Positions 25,291 to 33,462 of a stretch of 64,000 nt of DNA are shown piece by piece. Numbering within the stretch: position 1 is the first letter of the stretch; the number at the start of each line of letters is the position of its first letter. The stretch covers positions 1 through 64,000 of the forward strand of contig CACYVC010000005.1 in the NCBI GenBank assembly GCA_902777835.1, in the 5' to 3' direction. The position numbers and the translations under genes are program-made. A model generated the notes under the pieces. The model was not told where the DNA came from and searched no databases. It was given only the letters and a program-made list of their open reading frames with translations. The DNA is from an uncultured Bacteroidales bacterium (lineage in GTDB: Bacteria > Bacteroidota > Bacteroidia > Bacteroidales > Muribaculaceae).

Positions 25291-25763
25291 AATATTCCGA
25301 AAATCAATTCACCATAGAAGAAGTTGAAAAGCTATGCCAGCTTTACATGGATTGCCAGCTCTCGGTACTGGAGGAGACAGAATTAGAATACGTGCTGATG
25401 CAGAGTGATTTCGACTCGCCATTAATCAATGAGACTAAAGAAATAATGGCGGTTTCACGGTCTTTCAAATTGGAAGTCTCAAAACCGCATAAAAACGTTT
25501 GGAGCTGGCCCTTGCGAGTGGCGGCATGTGCTGCTATTGTGCTGGAGACATTTGCATTATTCCAGCATATTAATATCAATCGAGATGACAGCAACTGCAT
25601 CGTTTATGTTGCTGGCAAGAGGGCGAGCGCAAAGGAAGCACATATAATCGCTGAAGCAGATGTAGCAAAGATGCAGCAGTTTATGCAGGTTGTAAATGAG
25701 CAACAAGCACAAGAAGAAGCTAAAGTAGAACAATTCATGAACCATATAAACCAACCAAGATGA
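25287..25763 (+). CDS. Putative membrane anti-sigma factor, module 2
   Basis: 158 residues. An acidic cytoplasmic N-terminus of about 70 residues is followed by one hydrophobic helix (WPLRVAACAAIVLETFALF) and a short periplasmic tail rich in Glu and Gln (VNEQQAQEEAKVEQFMNH) that may form a coiled coil. I recognise no named domain. Placement directly after the sigma gene (ATGA overlap) and the topology make it the likely anti-sigma factor. It lacks a DUF4974 domain, unlike module 1. It also overlaps the next gene by four bases. Confidence 0.7.
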   Translation: MKYSENQFTIEEVEKLCQLYMDCQLSVLEETELEYVLMQSDFDSPLINETKEIMAVSRSFKLEVSKPHKNVWSWPLRVAACAAIVLETFALFQHININRDDSNCIVYVAGKRASAKEAHIIAEADVAKMQQFMQVVNEQQAQEEAKVEQFMNHINQPR

Positions 25764-26143
25764 AACGTTTTGCGATAATCATATTATGTCTGACGACTGC
25801 AATGGCGGTCTTTGCCAAACCACCAAAGTTGAATGTCGAAAAACTATTTGACGGCCGTTTCAACAGCAGCAAGAGTGTCACTATTTCCATCTATAAAAAT
25901 AATGGAAACTACTATCGAGGCATGACGGTCGAAAACAACCCCGACATCATTAAAAAGATTGCCGACGCAATAGAAAAAGATGCTCCCAGAGCCTCAAATT
26001 ATTCAGACCATCAAGGCAGCGACGGGCAATACACATCGCTCCAAATCAACAACAACGGAGAGACAATCTACATAGGCCTTCAACGCGACCGGCATGGTGG
26101 AGGGTTCTTCTTCATTCAAGGCAAAGAAAAAGCTTTTAAATAA
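25760..26143 (+). CDS. Small secreted protein, DUF6108-like
   Basis: 127 residues with a signal peptide (MKRFAIIILCLTTAMAVFA). The body (KLNVEKLFDGRFNSSKSVTI, then YRGMTVENNPDIIKKIADAIEKD and TIYIGLQRD) resembles what I remember as DUF6108, found after ECF sigma genes in Bacteroides; this assignment is tentative. It overlaps the anti-sigma gene by ATGA and so belongs to the module. It may be a periplasmic sensor or ligand of the anti-sigma factor. Its stop codon opens a heptamer array. Confidence 0.7.
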   Translation: MKRFAIIILCLTTAMAVFAKPPKLNVEKLFDGRFNSSKSVTISIYKNNGNYYRGMTVENNPDIIKKIADAIEKDAPRASNYSDHQGSDGQYTSLQINNNGETIYIGLQRDRHGGGFFFIQGKEKAFK

Positions 26144-26175
26144 GTGTTACGTTCTATGTTTTAAGTGTAAAGTTT
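26141..26175. repeat. Heptamer array, left half of a composite element
   Basis: Five 7-bp words in register starting at the stop codon itself (TAAGTGT, TATGTTT, TAAGTGT, AAAGTTT). A hairpin (ATTTTC...GAAAAT, 26176-26190) and the inverse-orientation array at 26203 follow. Confidence 0.6.
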
Positions 26176-26202
26176 ATTTTCTTCGAAAATTTGAAGTACA
26201 GA

Positions 26203-26265
26203 CACTTAACACTTGGCACATAATACTTAACACACAACACTCAACACTCAACACTTAACACTTAC
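26203..26265. repeat. Heptamer array, nine units, right half of a composite element
   Basis: Nine consecutive 7-bp units in perfect register, mostly CACTTAA and CACTCAA, in inverse orientation to 26141-26175. It ends ten bases before the barrel gene ATG at 26275 and so occupies that gene's leader. Confidence 0.8.
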
Positions 26266-26274
26266 AATAGTAGT

Positions 26275-28548
26275 ATGAACAAATTTATTCAAGCCATCGT
26301 TTTGATGGCTATGCTCCCTGTGTCCCTATATGGGCAAAATGTTACCGACTCTATCGCACTTGACTCTATCGCCGATTATTGGGATAAAGTCTTGGAGCTC
26401 AACGAAGTGGTGGTGTTTGGGCATCGCACTGTACTCAAACAATCGCCCGACCGCATTGTCTATCTCACCAAGAACGACACTTTTGCACGAGGTCTGAACG
26501 GCATCGAGGTGCTCGACCGCATTCCGCGTGTGTCGGTAGCGGGCGACCTGGTGACTGTAGCAGGAAAGTCGTCGGTGAGGTATATCGTTGACGGTCGCCT
26601 TTTGGAGATGAGCGACGAAGCCATCGCCATGCAACTCAAGAACTTGCAAGCCTCAGGAATTGAGAAAATAGAATTGCTCACCACTCCCCCATCCAAATAT
26701 GCCGCTGGCGCAAATGTGGCATTCATCAGCATCACCACCCGCAACGAGTCGCTTGGCACTCGCGGAAATGCGTGGGCAAACGGCAATATCCGAGAAAATT
26801 TCAATTACATTCTTGGTGGCAATCTTTCGCACACAACCCGCAAGGTGGAACTCTCGGCCGACGCAAGTTGGAGCGACATAAAAGGCATCAACGACCTGAA
26901 CCGAACCTTCACCTTTGATGACCACATCAAGACCTCTAACCGCACCACCCATTTCACCAATAGGACGCTTGGCATCAATGGCCTATTCAAATACAAGTTC
27001 AATGATAGGTTATGCGCTGGAGCCATTGTCAATTTCAGCACAAACCGCCTCAGCAGTGATCTCAACGACAAAACAACCGACAACGACATTATATTTAGCT
27101 CTTATAATCACTCTCCATCACGGCCAAACAACTCACTTACTGTGACTGCGTTCACCGACTGGCAATTAGACGACAAAGGCAAGATGCTCAGCCTCACCTA
27201 TAACTACTTCAACCGCAGCAGCAAATCGTTTTCGGAAGTGACAACCAGTAATGGTGGAACGTGGAAAGTGGAAAGTGGAACGAGATTTCACCTTTCACAA
27301 ATAAACGATAAACGACAAACGACAAACGAACTCCGTTCCTCGTTCCACGATTTTCGCGCGAAGCGCTCAAATAATGCCAGCAATGAAGAGAAACTAACCA
27401 ACGAGGGACACAACAAATACAGCATTCACTCAGCAAAGATCGATGCCACCCTGCCATTCAAAACATTCAGGATGGAGACAGGCGTTGCTTTAACAAGCAT
27501 AGGCAATAACACCGCTTTGAATGTCTGCAATTACGAAAATGGTGAGTGGATTAACGACCCTTTGCAGAGCAACCGATTCAACTATGATGAGAACACAGCA
27601 GCAGTCTATTTAAGTGCTGAGAAGATCTTCTCGGAGGCATTATTCGGAAAACTGGGACTTCGATATGAACACACCAATGTGAAAGGGTTTCAAGACATCG
27701 GCAACGAGCGTCACAACAATAGCTATGGCTATCTCTTCCCCGCGCTGAGCCTTAGTTGGAACAGCCAGAATGCAGGGCGCATCTCACTATCTTACTCTAT
27801 GGGAATCACCCGACCAAACTTCGCCGATCTCAACCCATTCCGCTACTACACAACTACCACCGACTATGTTTCGGGCAACCCCAACCTACTGCCAAGCATA
27901 GCGCATAACGCTGAAATTAATTACAGTCTTAAAGGCCTCTATGCCGTGCTTTACAATTCCTACAACCATAATTCCATTAGTTATGTAACGCGCTTCAATG
28001 CCAACGGAAGTCAGCAAACCACACCCGAGAATTGTTTCAACAGCAACAAAATAGGCCTTTATGTTTCTTACAATCGCTCACTGCGTGAGTGGTGGAACAT
28101 CAGCATTGGTGGCGAAGTTTTCAACACCTGGGCAAAATCCAAGATTGACGATTTCAAAGACCTTGACCAAAGCGACTGGAGCGGCAAATTGGAACTTAAC
28201 ACATCTTTCATGCTCAACCGCCAAAAGAATCTCATCTTCAATGTGCGATTCAGTCACTATTTCCCATATAATGAGCGCATGGTGCATTACGAGTCAATGT
28301 CATTGATAGGCTGTGAACTGCGTTATATGCTTCTCGACAACCGCCTAACCATGACCGCCTCAGTCAGCGACCCATTCGGGTGGAACATAACCCGCTCTAC
28401 CGCCTATTACAAGGACTACATTGTCACTTCCCGCAACAATATCCACTCCCACTCAGTGCAACTGCGCATATCCTACTCTTTTGGCAGCAACAAGGTGAAC
28501 AACGTCTATCGCGATACTAAAGAACGTGAATCTACACGCTCTTATTAA
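26275..28548 (+). CDS. Outer-membrane beta-barrel protein with an in-frame heptamer insertion
   Basis: 757 residues: signal peptide (MNKFIQAIVLMAMLPVSLYG), a plug (LNEVVVFGHRTVLKQSPDRIVYLT ... IEKIELLTTPPSKYAAGANVAFISI) and an OMP_b-brl_3 barrel (ITRPNFADLNPFRYY, GNPNLLPSIAHN). No STN or carboxypeptidase-like domain and no SusD partner. Residues about 328-362 are translated from a 105-bp tandem array of 7-bp units (27254-27358), which stays in frame because 15 times 7 is divisible by three; the stretch should be an extra loop. The gene follows ECF module 2 after a spacer of heptamer repeats and ends before a strong terminator. Confidence 0.87.
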   Translation: MNKFIQAIVLMAMLPVSLYGQNVTDSIALDSIADYWDKVLELNEVVVFGHRTVLKQSPDRIVYLTKNDTFARGLNGIEVLDRIPRVSVAGDLVTVAGKSSVRYIVDGRLLEMSDEAIAMQLKNLQASGIEKIELLTTPPSKYAAGANVAFISITTRNESLGTRGNAWANGNIRENFNYILGGNLSHTTRKVELSADASWSDIKGINDLNRTFTFDDHIKTSNRTTHFTNRTLGINGLFKYKFNDRLCAGAIVNFSTNRLSSDLNDKTTDNDIIFSSYNHSPSRPNNSLTVTAFTDWQLDDKGKMLSLTYNYFNRSSKSFSEVTTSNGGTWKVESGTRFHLSQINDKRQTTNELRSSFHDFRAKRSNNASNEEKLTNEGHNKYSIHSAKIDATLPFKTFRMETGVALTSIGNNTALNVCNYENGEWINDPLQSNRFNYDENTAAVYLSAEKIFSEALFGKLGLRYEHTNVKGFQDIGNERHNNSYGYLFPALSLSWNSQNAGRISLSYSMGITRPNFADLNPFRYYTTTTDYVSGNPNLLPSIAHNAEINYSLKGLYAVLYNSYNHNSISYVTRFNANGSQQTTPENCFNSNKIGLYVSYNRSLREWWNISIGGEVFNTWAKSKIDDFKDLDQSDWSGKLELNTSFMLNRQKNLIFNVRFSHYFPYNERMVHYESMSLIGCELRYMLLDNRLTMTASVSDPFGWNITRSTAYYKDYIVTSRNNIHSHSVQLRISYSFGSNKVNNVYRDTKERESTRSY
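27254..27358 (+). repeat. Fifteen-unit heptamer array inside a coding sequence
   Basis: Fifteen units of exactly 7 bp in one register; the word changes along the array (GTGGAAC/A, then CACCTTT, then AAACGAC, then CCTCGTT). It is followed by the hairpin GCGC-gaa-GCGC at 27356-27366. The reading frame of the barrel gene passes through without a stop. Confidence 0.85.
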
Positions 28549-28572
28549 CACAACCAATACCTGCTTTATAAT

Positions 28573-28617
28573 TAATGTGGTTGACTCACCTGTTGATGTC
28601 AACCACATTATTATTTC
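28573..28617 (+). terminator. Intrinsic terminator after the barrel gene
   Basis: A perfect 13-bp stem (TAATGTGGTTGAC and its complement ending at 28610) with a 12-base loop, followed by TTATTTC. Confidence 0.75.
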
Positions 28618-28635
28618 AAATATTGATATACCACA

Positions 28636-28669
28636 TTTTTGAATAAGTGCAAACTATTTATTACCTTTG
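28636..28669 (+). promoter_or_regulatory. Promoter for the M13 peptidase
   Basis: TTTG (28638-28641) and TACCTTTG (28662-28669) separated by 20 bases, the textbook -33/-7 arrangement of Bacteroidota. The ATG is 40 bases downstream. Confidence 0.75.
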
Positions 28670-28709
28670 CGCCTTAGAAACTAATACACATTATTAATTA
28701 ACAATAACT

Positions 28710-30734
28710 ATGAAGATCAAGAAACTATTAATCTTTTCACTTGCTATGACAGCAATGACGATGAGTGCTGGGAACTTGAACAAGGGTGTTGACCGCAGCA
28801 ACCTTGACCTGAGCACAAAGCCTGGAGAGAATTTCTATCAGTATGCATGCGGCGGATGGATGAAGGCTAATCCCCTCGACCCGCAGTATGCGCGTTTCGG
28901 CACCTTCGACCAACTCGGCGAGAATAACCGCGAGCAGCTCAAGGACCTTATCATGAATTTGGGCCGCAACAACCCCAAGGGCAGCTTGGCACAGAAGGTG
29001 AGCGACCTCTACCTGCAGGGCATGGACAGCACCATTCGCAACCAGCAGGGCAATAAACCTGTGGAGGCGATGCTGGCACAGATTTATCAGATGCCTCGCA
29101 CCGACCTAGTGGCTATGCTTGCCGATTTGCACCGCGGCATCACTTCGCCATTCTTTGACGCTGGCGTGATGGCCGACCTGAAGAACAGCGACCAGAACCT
29201 AATGTACCTCACCGCCGCTGGTTTGGGAATGGGCGACCGTGACTACTACCTCGAGAATGATGAGAATACCGTTAAGGTGCGCAACGCCTATCTGGCTTAT
29301 ATCGAGAAACTGTTAACCCTCTCGGGCCGCAAGGCAAAAGACGCCAAGAAGGTAGCAAAGAACATTCTGGCTATTGAGACTGAGTTTGCAAAGGTTGCCA
29401 TGACCCGCGAGGAAAGCCGCGACTACAGCAAGCAGTACAACATCCGCACATTGGCACAGCTTAAAGCCGACTACCCAAACTTTGACTGGGATACATATTT
29501 CAATCTGCTTATGCCTGGCAATATCAAGGTTGACAAGGTGTGCGTGATGCACCTCAACTCAATGGCAAAGTTCAACGAGATGCTGAAAACCCTAAAGGAC
29601 AACGAGATTAGAGACTATCTGGCATTCAAATATCTAGATGCTGCATCTGACTATCTGACCGATGAGTATGAGCAGGCCAACTTCGACATGTACAGCCGCG
29701 CCATGAGTGGTAAGACTGTGATGCAGCCTCGCTGGAAACGCGCACTCAACGTGCCTAACTATGTGCTGGGCGAGGCAGTGGGCGAGCTCTATGTGAAGAA
29801 ATATTTCCCCGAGGAGTCTAAAAAGAAGATGACTAAGCTGGTGAACAATTTGCGCATCGCTCTTGCCGAGCACATTGCCGGTCTCACTTGGATGAGCCCC
29901 AAGACTAAGGTTAATGCTCTTGTAAAGCTCAACAGCTTCACATTAAAGGTTGGTTATCCCGACACTTGGCGCGACTACAGTGGCATCACAATTGATCCTA
30001 CTGCCTACTACTGGGAGAACGTGAGCAACGCCCGCCGCTTTGAGGCCGATTATCAACTCTCGCAGCTCAACAAACCCGTTGACAAGGCAAAATGGCAGAT
30101 GACTCCACAGACAGTGAATGCCTACTATGACCCATCTACCAACGAGATTTGCTTCCCCGCCGGTATCCTCCAGAAGCCTTATTTCGACCCCGATGCAGAT
30201 GATGCCAGCAACTATGGCGCTATTGGAGTAGTTATCGGTCACGAAATGACTCACGGCTTTGACGACCAGGGCCGTAACTTCGACCACAACGGCAATATGC
30301 TCGACTGGTGGACCGAAGAGGACGCTGCCAAGTTCCAAGAACTCGCCGACAAATTGGGCGCACAGTATAGTGCAGAAATTGTTGCCGACGACGTACACGC
30401 CAACGGCACCTTCACTATGGGTGAGAACATCGCCGACCATGGTGGTCTGCGTGTGGCTTACAGCGCTTTCAAGAAGACTGAGCAGGGTGCTGGCGACGAG
30501 AAGATTGATGGTTTCACACCCGACCAACGCTTCTTCCTGAGCTATGCCAACGTTTGGGCCGCCAACATCACTAAGGAGGAAATCCTACGCCGCACAAAGG
30601 TTGACCCACACTCACTTGGCATCAACCGCGTGAACGTGGCAATCCGCAACCTCGACTACTTCTTCAAAGCCTTCGACATCAAACCAGGTGAGAAGATGTG
30701 GCGCGCTCCAGAGGATCGCGTAACGATTTGGTAA
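28710..30734 (+). CDS. pepO: M13-family (neprilysin/PepO) metallopeptidase
   Basis: 674 residues with signal peptide (MKIKKLLIFSLAMTAMTMSA), the usual length for bacterial M13 peptidases. After the N-terminal M13 domain (KPGENFYQYACGGWM), the catalytic domain has the zinc motif HEMTH near residue 510, the third zinc ligand in GENIADHGG near 570, and the C-terminal CXXW-like end replaced by MWRAPEDRVTIW. It cuts small peptides on the N-side of hydrophobic residues in the periplasm or at the cell surface. Single-gene unit with a strong promoter and a strong terminator. Confidence 0.95.
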   Translation: MKIKKLLIFSLAMTAMTMSAGNLNKGVDRSNLDLSTKPGENFYQYACGGWMKANPLDPQYARFGTFDQLGENNREQLKDLIMNLGRNNPKGSLAQKVSDLYLQGMDSTIRNQQGNKPVEAMLAQIYQMPRTDLVAMLADLHRGITSPFFDAGVMADLKNSDQNLMYLTAAGLGMGDRDYYLENDENTVKVRNAYLAYIEKLLTLSGRKAKDAKKVAKNILAIETEFAKVAMTREESRDYSKQYNIRTLAQLKADYPNFDWDTYFNLLMPGNIKVDKVCVMHLNSMAKFNEMLKTLKDNEIRDYLAFKYLDAASDYLTDEYEQANFDMYSRAMSGKTVMQPRWKRALNVPNYVLGEAVGELYVKKYFPEESKKKMTKLVNNLRIALAEHIAGLTWMSPKTKVNALVKLNSFTLKVGYPDTWRDYSGITIDPTAYYWENVSNARRFEADYQLSQLNKPVDKAKWQMTPQTVNAYYDPSTNEICFPAGILQKPYFDPDADDASNYGAIGVVIGHEMTHGFDDQGRNFDHNGNMLDWWTEEDAAKFQELADKLGAQYSAEIVADDVHANGTFTMGENIADHGGLRVAYSAFKKTEQGAGDEKIDGFTPDQRFFLSYANVWAANITKEEILRRTKVDPHSLGINRVNVAIRNLDYFFKAFDIKPGEKMWRAPEDRVTIW

Positions 30735-30776
30735 TTCGGAGAACGAGGACAGGAGATCGGAACTCGTGAACGGAAA
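30735..30776. repeat. Degenerate heptamer array after pepO
   Basis: Six 7-bp words, G/A rich (such as TTCGGAG, AACGAGG, ATCGGAA), begin right after the stop codon. Conservation between units is weaker than elsewhere. Confidence 0.4.
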
Positions 30777-30781
30777 ATTCA

Positions 30782-30813
30782 GCCGCCATTGCAAGAACAG
30801 TTGCAATGGCGGC
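30782..30813. terminator. Terminator between convergent pepO and rlmB
   Basis: A perfect 13-bp stem, GCCGCCATTGCAA and complement, with a 6-base loop, followed on the plus strand by GTTTGTATATTTC. It is the core of an array-hairpin-array element. Confidence 0.7.
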
Positions 30814-30830
30814 GTTTGTATATTTCTTTG

Positions 30831-30893
30831 TTCTTGATACTTAGTCCTTTGTACTTTTTACTTCATCCTTCTTACTTTTTACTTTCTCCTTCA
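30831..30893. repeat. Heptamer array, nine units, ending at the rlmB stop codon
   Basis: Nine 7-bp units, mostly TACTTTT and TCCTTCA, in one register. The last unit contains the rlmB stop codon (30891-30893). Confidence 0.75.
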
Positions 30894-31637
30894 ATCCACT
30901 CCTTGCCCATCTGCTAGGCGCTGACGCACCACTTCATACATCATGATGCCGCCAGCTACCGATACGTTAAGGGAATTGATATTGCCAAATTCTGGGATTT
31001 TGACAAAAGCGTCGCACAATTTCATAACCTCGCGCGAGATGCCTTTGCCCTCTGAACCGAGCACAAGTGCCACAGGTCCGGTATAGTTCTCTTGAGTGTA
31101 ATTTACAGAATTTTTGTCGCTAGTGCCTATGATGCGGCAACCACTGTCGCGCAGGTATTTGATGGCATCTTGCAGACTCTTCTCACGGCACACGGGCAAG
31201 TAATTGAGTGCTCCAGCCGAGGTCTTCACGGCATCGCCATTGACGGTTACACTACCCTTCTCGGGAATCACTACCGCACTCACTCCTGCACAGTCGCAGG
31301 TGCGTGCTATGGCGCCAAAGTTGCGAACGTCGGTCACTCCGTCGAGCACCACAAAAAACGGATTCATTCCTTCGTCAAAGACGGCAGGCAGCACCTGTTC
31401 CACCTTGTAGTAGGTGACTGCAGCGAGCATCGCCACCGCGCCTTGATGGTTCTTGCGGGTGAGGCGGTTGAGCTTCTCTACAGGCACCCGCTGCATAGTG
31501 ATGTCGCGCTCACGGGCAAGGTTGATGAGTTCGCGGGCAAGATCTCCGCTCAGGTCTTTCTTGAGCAGTAGTTTGTCAATATTCTTACCAGCCTCAATGG
31601 CTTCGATAATAGCGTGAAGTCCGAAAATGAGATCCAT
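30891..31637 (-). CDS. rlmB: 23S rRNA 2'-O-ribose methyltransferase (RlmB/TrmH family)
   Basis: 248 residues. An N-terminal substrate-binding domain (FGLHAIIEAIEAG ... VPVEKLNRLTRKNHQGAVA) and a C-terminal SPOUT domain with the three family motifs: DGVTDVRNFGAIARTCDCAG, VLGSEGKGIS and IPEFGNINSLNVSVAGGI. It methylates the ribose of a guanosine (G2251 in E. coli numbering) in 23S rRNA using SAM. It is minus-strand, after recN, separated by an array and hairpin. Confidence 0.93.
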   Translation of the reverse strand: MDLIFGLHAIIEAIEAGKNIDKLLLKKDLSGDLARELINLARERDITMQRVPVEKLNRLTRKNHQGAVAMLAAVTYYKVEQVLPAVFDEGMNPFFVVLDGVTDVRNFGAIARTCDCAGVSAVVIPEKGSVTVNGDAVKTSAGALNYLPVCREKSLQDAIKYLRDSGCRIIGTSDKNSVNYTQENYTGPVALVLGSEGKGISREVMKLCDAFVKIPEFGNINSLNVSVAGGIMMYEVVRQRLADGQGVD

Positions 31638-31644
31638 ATTATCT

Positions 31645-31679
31645 ATAAGTGTTAAGTAGTAAGTGTTAAGTTTTAAAGG
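31645..31679. repeat. Heptamer array between recN and rlmB
   Basis: Five 7-bp units (ATAAGTG, TTAAGTA, GTAAGTG, TTAAGTT, TTAAAGG) in the rlmB leader, next to the hairpin at 31694. Confidence 0.65.
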
Positions 31680-31693
31680 CTGTTCCGTTTAGT

Positions 31694-31716
31694 GTGTTGC
31701 GATGGCATCGCAACAC
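31694..31716 (-). terminator. Hairpin after recN
   Basis: A perfect 10-bp stem (GTGTTGCGAT and complement) with a GGC loop just after the recN stop. It lacks a T-tract, so it may only partly terminate. Confidence 0.55.
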
Positions 31717-31723
31717 AAGAGAC

Positions 31724-33388
31724 TTAAAAGAGAGTGCTGTTTATTAATGCTCTTGCGTTGTCGATTGCTGCTTGGTTTAACTCACTGCCGCTTAGCATAC
31801 GGGCTATCTCGGTAACGTGCTCCTCGTCGTTGAGACGCTGCACACTGGTAATGGTCTGTGTGGCTGTGTCGGTCTTGAACACGCGCAGATGGCAGTTGCC
31901 ATGAGCTGCCACTTGCGGTAGGTGGGTAATGGCAATCACCTGAATCTTGTGAGATATCTCGCCCATCATGTCGCCAATCTTATGGGCAATCTCGCCCGAG
32001 ACACCAGTATCCACCTCGTCGAAGATGATAGTGGGCAGGTCCATAGAACGCGCTATCACCGACTTTATGCAGAGCATAAGCCTAGAAATCTCCCCTCCTG
32101 AGGCGGTGTCTTTAACGGGCATAAGCGTCTGGTTCTTGTTGAAGGCGAAGAGGAACTCCACACTGTCGCAACCATTGGCATTGAGCTCCACTGGCTTGAA
32201 GTCAATCTGGAACTGCAGATTTTTCATTCCCAAGTTCTGTGCCAAAGGCTGGAGTGTTGATGCAAACTTCCCAGCAGCATTCTTGCGATTAGCGCTGATA
32301 ACCTGCGCAAGCTGCATAGCAGCATTACGCTGGCTCTCGAGCGTTTCTTGAATTTTTGTGATGCGCTCCTCGCTGCTGTCGATGGCAGCAAGGCGATGTT
32401 CATATACCTCCTGCAGTTTTAGCAGCTCGTTAACAGTTTTAACGTTATGCTTGCGCTCAAGCGAGTAAATCGTATTTAGGCGCTCTTCCACTTGTTGCAA
32501 GGCGACAGGATCGCTGTTCAAGCTCTCCTCGATGGCAGAAACGCTCTGCGCAATATCCTTTAGGTCGATGAGAGCGTTGTTCACGCGCTCGCTCATGCCA
32601 GCAATATCGTCAAGATTCTCCTCGGCAGTGGCAAGGGTGTTGCGTAGGTCCTGCAGTTGATCAAGAAGTGAATTGTCCTCACTGTTGAGAGTGCTGATAA
32701 CCTTCCATAAGTCCTCCTTAAGGCTGGTTGCGTTGGCAAGTCGCCGTTGCTGCTGCTCGAGCTCATCGTCCTCATCAGGACGGAGATTAGTCTCTTGAAA
32801 TTGGTTTAACTGGAAGCGCAGGTAGTCCTCCTCACTGCGATTGCGGTCGTAGTTGTCGCGCAACTCTTTGAGCTGGCGTTCTGTAGTTTTATATTCGTTG
32901 AATAGATTGTGATACTCACTCAAGTCGTTATCATGACCAGCGATGTTGTCGAGAACAGAGAGCTGGAATGCAGGCCTTGAGAGCAGCATATTGCTGTGCT
33001 GAGAGTGGATGTCCACAAGCCGCGTCATCAGTTCCTTGAGGGTGGCAAGTCCCACAACGCCATCGTTGACAAAAGCCCGTGACCGTCCATTTGGATTTAT
33101 CTCGCGACGCACTATTAGTTCGTCGTCGAAGTAGTCTAAGTCATTGTCTCTAAAGAAAAATTCGAGGGTGTAATCCTCGATGTCGAAAGTGGCCTCCACC
33201 ACCGTCTTGCGCTCTTTATCACGAATCGACGAAGAATCGGCACGCTCGCCTAGTATGAGCGACAGCGCACCAAGTATAATAGACTTTCCTGCTCCCGTCT
33301 CGCCAGTGATGATAGTGAGCCCTTTTTCAAAGTCTATCTCAAGCTGGTCGATGAGAGCATAGTTAGATATTGATAATCGCTTTAACAT
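31724..33388 (-). CDS. recN: DNA repair protein RecN
   Basis: 554 residues, the family's normal length. An SMC-like ATPase: Walker A GETGAGKSIILGAL near residue 30, the QHSNMLLSR region after the N-lobe, a long coiled coil (about 150-370), and the C-lobe with SGGEISRLMLCIKSV, Walker B IIFDEVDTGVSG and the TITHLPQVAAHG switch region (here VIAITHLPQVAAHG). It holds broken DNA ends during double-strand break repair. The PorD-like gene lies just upstream on the same strand, a pairing I recall as common in Bacteroidota. Confidence 0.97.
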   Translation of the reverse strand: MLKRLSISNYALIDQLEIDFEKGLTIITGETGAGKSIILGALSLILGERADSSSIRDKERKTVVEATFDIEDYTLEFFFRDNDLDYFDDELIVRREINPNGRSRAFVNDGVVGLATLKELMTRLVDIHSQHSNMLLSRPAFQLSVLDNIAGHDNDLSEYHNLFNEYKTTERQLKELRDNYDRNRSEEDYLRFQLNQFQETNLRPDEDDELEQQQRRLANATSLKEDLWKVISTLNSEDNSLLDQLQDLRNTLATAEENLDDIAGMSERVNNALIDLKDIAQSVSAIEESLNSDPVALQQVEERLNTIYSLERKHNVKTVNELLKLQEVYEHRLAAIDSSEERITKIQETLESQRNAAMQLAQVISANRKNAAGKFASTLQPLAQNLGMKNLQFQIDFKPVELNANGCDSVEFLFAFNKNQTLMPVKDTASGGEISRLMLCIKSVIARSMDLPTIIFDEVDTGVSGEIAHKIGDMMGEISHKIQVIAITHLPQVAAHGNCHLRVFKTDTATQTITSVQRLNDEEHVTEIARMLSGSELNQAAIDNARALINSTLF

Positions 33389-33390
33389 TT

Positions 33391-33462
33391 GTCAGAAGTA
33401 AGAAATCAGAGAGGTGCAGCCACTTAACACTTAAAACTTAACACCTACTACTTACCATCACA
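33391..33462. repeat. Heptamer arrays between the PorD-like gene and recN
   Basis: Three loose units (GTCAGAA, GTAAGAA, ATCAGAG) at 33391-33411 and six units (CACTTAA, AACTTAA, TACTTAC) from 33421 to 33462, the latter running over the stop codon of the upstream gene at 33458. Confidence 0.6.
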
